Below are positions 1 to 6,230 of a DNA stretch of 13,645 nt, piece after piece. The DNA is from Niveispirillum sp. (lineage in GTDB: Bacteria > Pseudomonadota > Alphaproteobacteria > Azospirillales > Azospirillaceae): assembly GCA_016463045.1 (NCBI GenBank), contig JAEMSB010000010.1, positions 9,183 through 22,827 of the forward strand, written 5' to 3'. The notes beneath the pieces are model-generated. The model had not been told where the DNA came from. It searched no databases and worked only from the letters and a program-made list of their open reading frames with translations. The stretch's first letter is position 1. Each line of letters opens with the position of its first letter. Position numbers and translations under genes: made by a program.

Positions 1-995
1 ATTTCCGGGTGACCGTTCACACTGCCCGCGACATGCAGACCAACCAGCGCCAAGGTGCGTTGTTGGGTATTGCCAGTGGGGCTCAGGACCAGCGGGGCAG
101 ATCCGCCACCCGTGCTGGTGTAAGTCGGAACATCGGCCACGATCTGTACCAGGTTCGCCGCCTGCGCCGTGGTCAGGAAAGCCGTATCAACCCAGGAGCT
201 CTTTACCTCGAACGTCATCTGGTTGGCGCCGGCCAGCGTCTTGCCCGCGGCCTGCGCGATCTGGCTGACGTTGGCGGCACTGGCTGGGAAATTGTACTGC
301 GTTGCCGCCGATGCGGTGTAATAATAGTTCGGAACGTTACTGGGGTTCTGGTTCTGCCAGAGTGCCGCATAAACGTCGTTGACCATGATAGAGTAATATA
401 CCAGCGGGTAGATGCTTTCACCGGTACTCTTGTTCACGACAATCGGCGTACCCTTGACCACCAGAACACCATCATCAGCCTGGGCCGGGCTGGGTACAGA
501 CGGCGTGCTGTTCGTGGCGGCCAGTGCTGCCGCCTTGGGTAGGGGCTTGTTGACACGGGTGGAGAAGGCGACCTTGGGCTTTGAAATGCCGTTCACCTTG
601 GCCAGGCTGTAGCTGCTGCCGGGATTAGCCACCAGTTGGAAGCCGCCACTGCTCTGCGGCACCGCATTGTAGAGCGGGGCGGAGAACAGTTGCAAAGCGC
701 CGTTTGACTGCGTGCTCAGCAGCCACAAAAACATCTGAGAGCCCCACTGGTAAAACGCGCAGTCCCCCGTGAAGCCACCATTGGGGAAGGTGGTGCTGTT
801 GGGCGGATTGAAACTCAATGTCCCGGTCGATTGAGACGTCGCCAGCCAGTTCTGGGTGAAACTGGTTGACGATACGGCGCAGGTCGACGCCGCAGCCGGC
901 AGGTTGTTCTGTGCCTGCGCCTGCCCGGCTATCAGCAGGGCGGCACCCGCCACACCGGCGATACCGAGACGATGGAGAACTTTGTTCTTGAACAT
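1..995 (-). CDS. Secreted protein of unknown function, C-terminus cut by the window edge
   Basis: The open frame runs from ATG at 995-993 to the left edge without a stop, giving 331 residues. The start is well supported: a full AAGGAGGT ribosome binding site lies just upstream, and the first 28 residues form a clear Sec signal peptide (KNK positive start, hydrophobic LGIAGVAGAALLIAG core, AQA-Q cleavage site). The mature protein is rich in N, Q, S and T. It contains CAFYQWGSQMFLWL near residues 79-92 and ends in the window with ALVGLHVAGSVNGHPE. From memory, both motifs belong to a family of exported proteobacterial proteins of unknown function, in which the second motif usually continues into a W-x-TFEH stretch. 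It starts 50 bp after the WD40 gene on the same strand, so it may be the last gene of that operon, but its strong binding site also allows independent expression. I cannot assign a reaction. The frame starting with TTG at 999 is a shadow. Confidence 0.85.
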   Translation of the reverse strand, partial: MFKNKVLHRLGIAGVAGAALLIAGQAQAQNNLPAAASTCAVSSTSFTQNWLATSQSTGTLSFNPPNSTTFPNGGFTGDCAFYQWGSQMFLWLLSTQSNGALQLFSAPLYNAVPQSSGGFQLVANPGSSYSLAKVNGISKPKVAFSTRVNKPLPKAAALAATNSTPSVPSPAQADDGVLVVKGTPIVVNKSTGESIYPLVYYSIMVNDVYAALWQNQNPSNVPNYYYTASAATQYNFPASAANVSQIAQAAGKTLAGANQMTFEVKSSWVDTAFLTTAQAANLVQIVADVPTYTSTGGGSAPLVLSPTGNTQQRTLALVGLHVAGSVNGHPE

Positions 996-1045
996 GCAAA
1001 CCTCCTTGATGAAGCAGCAGATCGGTGGGTGAAGGCAGGTCGCCA

Positions 1046-2920
1046 TCAGGCGGCCTGGTCGGACCAGCCGGGCAGTTTGTCCAGGCGCTGGGTCATGACG
1101 CGGTAGGTGGAGAGGATGGCCAGGTCGGGTACCGACAGCAGATGCACGGCCCCGTCATACGAAGAGACAGCAACCCCGTCGGCACAGCGGGTGATGGAAC
1201 TGAGGCCATTGGCTGCCACGGTGCGGCGCTCCACCCTGCCCGTCGCGACGTCGATCTTCAGGACAGCGCCCCAGTAATCACCGACCAGCACCGTCTGTTC
1301 ATCCCAGAAACACAGCGATTTCGGTGACCGCCGCCCCATATCGACCGCCTGGATCAGGCGGCCATCGGCAACGCTGTAGACATGCAGGGTGAAGTCGCGC
1401 GACGCGCTGGCTATGAGAGTGCCCGAGGGCGAGAAATCGACATCATCAACAATGGCCGTATGGCCAGGAAAATCGCGCACCCGCTCCCCCGTCAGCGTCC
1501 AGGTCAGCAGGCCGCCATCGGCGCTGCAGCTGACGCCCAGCGGCAGGGTTGGATGCAGACGCAGCGCCTTCACCGCACCATCATGCAGGGGATAGGTTTG
1601 CTGCTCCCCCGTCCGCGGCAGATAGCGGACGATGGCCCCGCTATAGCAGGCGGCGAAGATCGCGCCTTCATGGCCGGCATGGTGGGCGAAGCGAAGGCAA
1701 TTGATGGGGCCCTGACCCAACGCCACCGATACCGTCGGCGCCAGGCTGTCCCCCAGCGCATCGAACAGATGCAGGCGGTGATCATGGGCGCCCGTCGCGA
1801 CACGCCCCGCAGCCGGATCGCGCGTCACGGCATTCATCAGCACGCGGCCGGCGGCGGGTTCGGTCAGGGCGGTCAGTTCGGCAAGACCATCGCGCAGATG
1901 AACCAGACGCACCAGACCATCATCGGCGACCAGGGCCGTCATCCCGTCCGGGGCGCCCGAGGCCTCGTTAAAGCAGGCATTGCCACGTTCACCGCTACCG
2001 CCCCCGACCTCCCCCAGCAGGGCGCCGGTGGCGGCGTCCCAGGACAGCAGGGTACCGTCAAACGTCCCGGCCAGCAGGCGCGCGCCATCAGGGGTCCAGC
2101 AGAAGGAGCGTTCCCATTTGGCCGCCTGCGGGGCCAGTTCCACCTTCAGGCTGAAATCGCCGCTGTCCCAGATGCGGATTTTCTGGTCATAGGCACAGGA
2201 CAGGATATCGCCCGTGACGGGTGATACCGCCACCTTCTTGATGCCCGAGCTATGGGCCGGGATTTCCGCGAGGCTGGCGCCGTTTCGGCTGTCGAACACA
2301 CGGATAACCCCGTCGTCACAGCCCAGGATGGCCCGATGATGGGCCGTATCAACAGCACAGGTATCCGTCTCCGTCTCAAACGGGCCCCAGCAATGGCGGG
2401 CCTCCCCCGTGGCAAGGTCCCATTGCCGCAGGGTCATATCGTCACCGGCGGAATAGATCAGCCCGTCACGGACCGTGACCGACAATACATCCTTGTCATG
2501 CCCCTCAATCACGCGGCGGATGGCACCGGTTTCCAGGTTCCAAACAATGATGCGGCGGTCGCGGGAGGCCGAGACGCCCGTCACCGCATCGATGAACGCG
2601 AAACATTCCACATCATCGGAATGACCGCGCAGCAGCAGGCCGGGCCGGCGGTCATCCAGGTCCCACAACTGGATATCATAGTCGGAGGAGGAGGAAGCCG
2701 CCCGCCGCCCATCGGCGTCGACCGTCACATGGTTGACCAGATGCCGGTGATAGCCCAGCAGCGACACCGCCCCCGTCGCCAGATCGAACAGGCCGACCGC
2801 CCCGTCATAAGCACCCGTCACAGCCAGATCGGTGCCGGGAATGGCGGCAACAGACGTCACCGGCCCCCGATGCCGGGTGAACAGGGCCGTACTGGCGGGG
2901 GAATGGCGGATGTCGGGCAT
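1046..2920 (-). CDS. WD40 repeat protein with 14 repeats (two seven-bladed propellers)
   Basis: A 624-residue protein built almost wholly of WD40 repeats. I count 14 units of about 41 residues, many with the GH...D...WD pattern (for example RGHSDDVECFAF...IIVWNLETG, EGHDKDVLSVTV...LRQWDLATG, PGHTAIVDDVDFSP...LHVYSVADG). Repeats 1-7 cover about residues 12-305 and 8-14 the rest, which fits two stacked seven-bladed beta propellers. There is no signal peptide, membrane segment, kinase or protease domain, so it is probably a cytoplasmic scaffold or a lyase/isomerase-like propeller; the reaction is unknown. I chose ATG 2920 (MPDIRHSPAS) over an in-frame ATG at 2956, because the latter lies inside the upstream sulfotransferase gene and ATG 2920 has TTGAGG at a proper distance. 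The gap to the sulfotransferase stop is 10 bp, so the two are cotranscribed. WD-repeat proteins also occur in toxoflavin clusters, which may hint at its role. Confidence 0.9.
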   Translation of the reverse strand: MPDIRHSPASTALFTRHRGPVTSVAAIPGTDLAVTGAYDGAVGLFDLATGAVSLLGYHRHLVNHVTVDADGRRAASSSSDYDIQLWDLDDRRPGLLLRGHSDDVECFAFIDAVTGVSASRDRRIIVWNLETGAIRRVIEGHDKDVLSVTVRDGLIYSAGDDMTLRQWDLATGEARHCWGPFETETDTCAVDTAHHRAILGCDDGVIRVFDSRNGASLAEIPAHSSGIKKVAVSPVTGDILSCAYDQKIRIWDSGDFSLKVELAPQAAKWERSFCWTPDGARLLAGTFDGTLLSWDAATGALLGEVGGGSGERGNACFNEASGAPDGMTALVADDGLVRLVHLRDGLAELTALTEPAAGRVLMNAVTRDPAAGRVATGAHDHRLHLFDALGDSLAPTVSVALGQGPINCLRFAHHAGHEGAIFAACYSGAIVRYLPRTGEQQTYPLHDGAVKALRLHPTLPLGVSCSADGGLLTWTLTGERVRDFPGHTAIVDDVDFSPSGTLIASASRDFTLHVYSVADGRLIQAVDMGRRSPKSLCFWDEQTVLVGDYWGAVLKIDVATGRVERRTVAANGLSSITRCADGVAVSSYDGAVHLLSVPDLAILSTYRVMTQRLDKLPGWSDQAA

Positions 2921-2930
2921 CGTCGGGTCC

Positions 2931-3698
2931 TCAAGATGCAAGGGGTTGCCGGACAAGATCGGGAAGGTCGGGCCGCATCAGGTCGTCGGCCAGCGGGGTG
3001 CCGCACAGCGCCTGGGCCAGCTCATCAAAATTCAGGATGTTGGTGCGCAGGTCGGCAGGTGCACGCTTGCGGCAGATGGCCGGCAGGGCGCCGCGCGGCG
3101 CCACACCCAGCCGGGCCAGGATACGGGTCAGTTCCTGTGGTGCCGCCAGCGCCTCATAATCGGTTTCAAGCCATTCCTGACCGCTGGCCCGCATCGCCGT
3201 TTCGATGCGCGCGTAATAGGCGGCGTTCAGTTCGGCATGGCGCATCAGGGCGTCGGGCGGGATGCGGACCGACGGGGCAGGCGGTAGCACCTGCCCGGCA
3301 TAGCTTTCCCAGGCGCCGGTGAAACGGGCAATCTCCTCCGACACAAAGGTCCGCACGCGGTTCTGCCGGCGCAGCAGGATCTTCACGACCGATGAGTCAT
3401 CCAGCAGCAGCCGTTCCGCCAGGGCACATTCGCCCCGGTTCATCTTGAACCCCACCGCACGCACACAGCCATCAGCAGCCCAGACACGGGACAGAAAACC
3501 GGCGGGGTCGGCATCACGCGCCGCCATGTCCCCCAGGCTGGGGAACAGATCAGCCCGGTCACGGGCCAGATGCACACCACCGGGATTGAATAGGCCATGA
3601 TGGCACAGGATATCGGGATGCCCGTTCAGCAGACCGCACAACAGATTGCTGCCGGTGCGCGGGGCCGCGAAGATGATAAAGCGGACAGGCAGCGTCAT
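2931..3698 (-). CDS. Stf0-like sulfotransferase
   Basis: A 255-residue cytoplasmic protein of usual length for PAPS-dependent sulfotransferases. The N-terminus carries the 5'-phosphosulfate binding loop PRTGSNLL at residues 13-20, directly after a beta strand (RFIIFAA). Residues 110-130 (RRQNRVRTFVSEEIARFTGAW region) match the 3'-phosphate binding segment of Stf0-type (trehalose 2-sulfotransferase family) proteins, including the RR...V.....A..TG.W spacing. The family transfers sulfate from PAPS to a hydroxyl or amine of a sugar or small molecule; the acceptor cannot be read from the sequence. The ATG overlaps the stop of the reductase gene by 4 bp (ATGA), and the WD40 gene follows after 10 bp, so the three genes are very likely translated as one operon. 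The context suggests the acceptor may be a product of the neighbouring GTP cyclohydrolase II/reductase pair, but this is inference. Confidence 0.85.
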   Translation of the reverse strand: MTLPVRFIIFAAPRTGSNLLCGLLNGHPDILCHHGLFNPGGVHLARDRADLFPSLGDMAARDADPAGFLSRVWAADGCVRAVGFKMNRGECALAERLLLDDSSVVKILLRRQNRVRTFVSEEIARFTGAWESYAGQVLPPAPSVRIPPDALMRHAELNAAYYARIETAMRASGQEWLETDYEALAAPQELTRILARLGVAPRGALPAICRKRAPADLRTNILNFDELAQALCGTPLADDLMRPDLPDLVRQPLAS

Positions 3699-4300
3699 TG
3701 CATCACCGTCCCAGGGGGCATCCCCGCCTCTACCAGGAAACCTTCACCGAAGGGCCGCACCGCGCGAAAGGCCGGCAATGGGGACAGGCTGGCCCGTGCG
3801 GCACGTTCCGCCGAACGGGCGTCATCTGCGCGGATGTAAAGGGTCAGGTAGTCGAACAGCCCCTGCTGCAGAAAGGATCGCAACAGGGTCGGCCCCCCTT
3901 CCACCAGCATGCTGCGGATACCATGGCCGGCCAGGGCAGCCAGCGGGTGGTCCAGCCCATGCGTCGGGGAGTTCAGCACCGTATCGGCATTGTCCAGGGC
4001 CGCCTGACCAACGGCAAAGACCGGGGTTCCGGGCAGGGCCGGCATACAGACCTGCGAACCGGAGAAGATGACCCGCACGGGCTGACGGGCGGGTTCGCGG
4101 CCCAGCCGTTCCGGCCTTGCGGTCAGGCGCGGGCGATCCAGGTTCCAGGTCCGCGCGCCCACGGCGATGGCGTCGTAATCCTCCCGCAACTGATGCACGC
4201 GCCGCCAATCGGCCGCGCACGACACCTCCGCGCCCGCTGAGGCGACGGACAGTTCGGTCGCAACATCAATCGCGAAGTTAAGATGTACGAAGGGGCGCAT
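3695..4300 (-). CDS. Stand-alone RibD C-terminal reductase-like protein
   Basis: A 201-residue protein of the RibD_C (dihydrofolate-reductase-like) fold, the domain that reduces the ribosylamino group to ribitylamino with NADPH in riboflavin synthesis. Visible family features are RPFVHLNFA at the start, RVHQLREDYDAIAVGART with a following DRPRLT (residues 34-60), LVEGGPTL at 132-139 and GEGFLVEAG near the end. The N-terminal deaminase domain of bacterial bifunctional RibD is absent, as in the archaeal and fungal reductases, and the Asn in LNF also matches the archaeal form as I recall it. The usual S-L-D-G near residues 12-15 is replaced by D-V-A-T, so substrate or activity may differ from riboflavin enzymes. 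The start has AAAAGGAG upstream. It is the first gene of the operon leading into the sulfotransferase, and is divergent from the ribA-like gene. Confidence 0.82.
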   Translation of the reverse strand: MRPFVHLNFAIDVATELSVASAGAEVSCAADWRRVHQLREDYDAIAVGARTWNLDRPRLTARPERLGREPARQPVRVIFSGSQVCMPALPGTPVFAVGQAALDNADTVLNSPTHGLDHPLAALAGHGIRSMLVEGGPTLLRSFLQQGLFDYLTLYIRADDARSAERAARASLSPLPAFRAVRPFGEGFLVEAGMPPGTVMQ

Positions 4301-4357
4301 CCCGTCTCCTTTTGGAAAAAGGTACGGTCGATATACGATTCTGGGTAGTTACAAAGA

Positions 4358-4386
4358 GTTTTACGCGCAACCATAATGGGTGTAAA
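4358..4386 (-). promoter_or_regulatory. Predicted sigma70-type promoter of the reductase-sulfotransferase-WD40 operon
   Basis: Read on the minus strand, TTTACA (4386-4381, five of six to TTGACA) and TAAAAC (4363-4358, four of six to TATAAT) are separated by exactly 17 bp. This lies about 58 bp before the reductase ATG, which has its own AAGGAG site. It is the best promoter in the 121-bp divergent region. On the plus strand I see only weak hexamers for the ribA-like gene (TTGGAA 4312-4317 with TACGAT 4334-4339). No FMN riboswitch fits in this space. Confidence 0.4.
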
Positions 4387-4421
4387 GCAATATTACATAT
4401 GATTGAGAGGGGGATCAGGTC

Positions 4422-5051
4422 ATGTCTGAAAAGGAAGCCGGATCATCAATGGTCACCCGCCTCTCAGACGCCGCAATCCCCACGCCGGACGGCACCTTCC
4501 GGATGATCTTGTTCCGGGAAGAGGTGACGGGCCGGGAACATGTGGCCATGGTGCTAGGGCCGGTGGGGACCGGCACACCGCTACTCCGTATCCATTCGGA
4601 ATGCATGACGGGCGATGTGTTCGGCTCTCTGCGTTGCGACTGTGGCGAGCAGCTGGCCGCCGCGCGCGCGCGCATCGGGGAGGAAGGGGCCGGCATCATC
4701 CTGTATCTGCGCCAGGAAGGGCGCGGCATCGGCCTTGCCAACAAGCTGCGGGCCTATCAGTTGCAAGATCAGGGGTTTGATACGGTGGAGGCCAACCACG
4801 CGCTGGGCTTTGCCGCCGACCTGCGGCAGTTTGGGGTGGCGGCGGCCATGCTGGACGCGCTGGGCGTGGGGTCCGTGCGCCTGATGACCAACAATCCGCG
4901 CAAGCAGGACGCCCTGGAGAAGGCGGGCATCCGCATCACCGAACGCGTGCCTGTGCGCGTTCCCGTCCTGCCGGAAAACCGGCGCTATTTGCAGACCAAG
5001 GCCCTGAAACTGGGCCACCGCATCGACTGGCTGCCGGAACTGGATGCGTGA
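4422..5051 (+). CDS. ribA: GTP cyclohydrolase II
   Basis: A 209-residue, full-length GTP cyclohydrolase II, which opens GTP to 2,5-diamino-6-ribosylamino-4(3H)-pyrimidinone 5'-phosphate with loss of formate and pyrophosphate, the first step of riboflavin and some pyrimidotriazine antibiotics. The zinc ligands are intact: Cys61 in HSECMTGD, then Cys72 and Cys74 in RCDCGEQ, with the same spacing as the E. coli enzyme. The RQEGRGIGL loop (residues 97-105), YQLQDQGFDTVEANHALGF and TNNPRK are all conserved, so it should be active. No DHBP synthase (RibB) domain is fused. The ATG follows a purine-rich GAGAGGGGG site. It is divergent from the RibD_C-like operon rather than inside a ribD-ribE-ribBA-ribH operon, suggesting either a second copy for special metabolism or a stand-alone housekeeping ribA. 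Its stop is 3 bp from the stop of the convergent lyase gene. Confidence 0.93.
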   Translation: MSEKEAGSSMVTRLSDAAIPTPDGTFRMILFREEVTGREHVAMVLGPVGTGTPLLRIHSECMTGDVFGSLRCDCGEQLAAARARIGEEGAGIILYLRQEGRGIGLANKLRAYQLQDQGFDTVEANHALGFAADLRQFGVAAAMLDALGVGSVRLMTNNPRKQDALEKAGIRITERVPVRVPVLPENRRYLQTKALKLGHRIDWLPELDA

Positions 5052-5054
5052 GTT

Positions 5055-6221
5055 TCAGGCATCAATCCACAATAATGGCTGCCGCAGCGGGTAGTTGCGG
5101 ATCAGTTCGGCGTCGGTGGGATCGGGGTTCAACCGCTGCCACAGGGCCAGATAATCCGGCCGCCCCAGAGCAAGGCCGCCGAACAGCAAGGCCGGCTGTC
5201 GCAGGGGCCAGCCTTCCCAGGCTTCCACATCCGGTGGCTTCGGCCAGCGCGACTTGTCGGCAATGAAGGGGGCCATATAGGACAGCGCATCGGCGATGGA
5301 ACCGCCGCCCACCCCCCTATACCGCCACAGACCATAATCCGGCCCCGACAGGATATGGGCGCAGGCCGCCAGCGCATCCAGATTGAACAGGCAATAGGCA
5401 AAGGGCTTTGTCCGGGCCAGTTCCAGCGGTTGTGACCCGTCCGGTGCGATCTGTCCTGCGATCAGGGCCTTGAGCCGATCAAGCGCCTGCGCCCGTGCGG
5501 CGGGCCGTCCGGTCAGGCGGGCGAATTCCGCCACCTGCAAGGCCCAGCAGGTGCCGTGATTATTCTTCTGCTCCCGCTCCTCAATCCCGTTGGGCGATGT
5601 GGTCATCCAGGTCAGGTAGGCATCGAACCAGGCGATGACGGGACCATAGGCACCGCCATCGGGCCAGAGACGGCGCAGGACCGCGACGGCGCGCACCACC
5701 TCCACCAGATGCAGCGTATCGATGACGCCGATACCCCGGCCCGTATTGATGCCGATCACGGCCTGGGCATGGTTCAGATGCGGGGCCATTCGTGTCGCCG
5801 GGTCAACGAACCACGCGCGAAGGTGCCGGTCGGCGGCCACGGCATAACGAATGTCGCCCGTCAGGGCGAAGGCCGCCACCAGGGCCGGCACAATCCGGCT
5901 GAACCGGATCAGCGCGTCACGGTGCGCCGTGAACTTGTCCGGGTTGGAGAAACCGTCACGGCGGATATAGGGGCCGCTGGGATTGGCCGGGTCCGGCCAC
6001 CAGTAATCTCCCTCCGAATAGTAATCATGCGGGCCGCCGGGGCTACGCGGGGCGGGAAAGCTGGTGACGGTGTGCGGGGGTTCATCCCGGAACACGTTCG
6101 CCGCGCGCAGGACGCGGTCGCGTTCAAGCGCCCGCAGATCGGGGCCACCAGCGGGTGCCGCTGCCCAGGCGGGCAGCGACCAGAGCAGACCCAGGCCCGC
6201 GCAGAAATCCCGCCGCCGCAT
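5055..6221 (-). CDS. Tat-exported alginate-lyase-family protein (PF05426-like, possibly PL38-type)
   Basis: A 388-residue exported protein of the alginate lyase alpha/alpha-toroid family. The N-terminus MRRRDFCAGLGLLW holds a twin-arginine motif (RRDF), followed by a hydrophobic stretch and an AWA-AA cleavage site near residue 20. Mature family motifs are SEGDYWWPDP at 69-78, YIRRDG at 85-90, HLNHAQAVIGINTGRG at about 148-163 and KNNHGTCW at 219-226. The Asn-Asn-His cluster is where the catalytic residues lie in related lyases. Such enzymes cleave uronic acid polymers (alginate, polymannuronate or glucuronan) by beta-elimination, leaving an unsaturated uronyl end, the substrate type of the GH105 enzyme encoded at the right edge. 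The substrate here is not decided by sequence. It starts 9 bp after the beta-helix gene, so it is the last gene of this operon; its stop almost touches ribA. Confidence 0.85.
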   Translation of the reverse strand: MRRRDFCAGLGLLWSLPAWAAAPAGGPDLRALERDRVLRAANVFRDEPPHTVTSFPAPRSPGGPHDYYSEGDYWWPDPANPSGPYIRRDGFSNPDKFTAHRDALIRFSRIVPALVAAFALTGDIRYAVAADRHLRAWFVDPATRMAPHLNHAQAVIGINTGRGIGVIDTLHLVEVVRAVAVLRRLWPDGGAYGPVIAWFDAYLTWMTTSPNGIEEREQKNNHGTCWALQVAEFARLTGRPAARAQALDRLKALIAGQIAPDGSQPLELARTKPFAYCLFNLDALAACAHILSGPDYGLWRYRGVGGGSIADALSYMAPFIADKSRWPKPPDVEAWEGWPLRQPALLFGGLALGRPDYLALWQRLNPDPTDAELIRNYPLRQPLLWIDA

Positions 6222-6230
6222 CCGCCCACC

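Noticed and set aside
625..999. Short minus-strand frame starting with TTG at 999
   Set aside because: The overlapping frame from ATG 995 has a strong ribosome binding site, a signal peptide and stays open to the window edge; the TTG frame lacks protein-like features.
1382..3322. Plus-strand open frames of 280 and 356 codons opposite the WD40 and sulfotransferase genes
   Set aside because: They are shadows of clear genes: low-complexity, without family motifs or good ribosome binding sites.
4301..4421. FMN riboswitch upstream of the ribA-like gene
   Set aside because: The region is only 121 bp, shared with a divergent promoter, and shows no conserved RFN-type stems.
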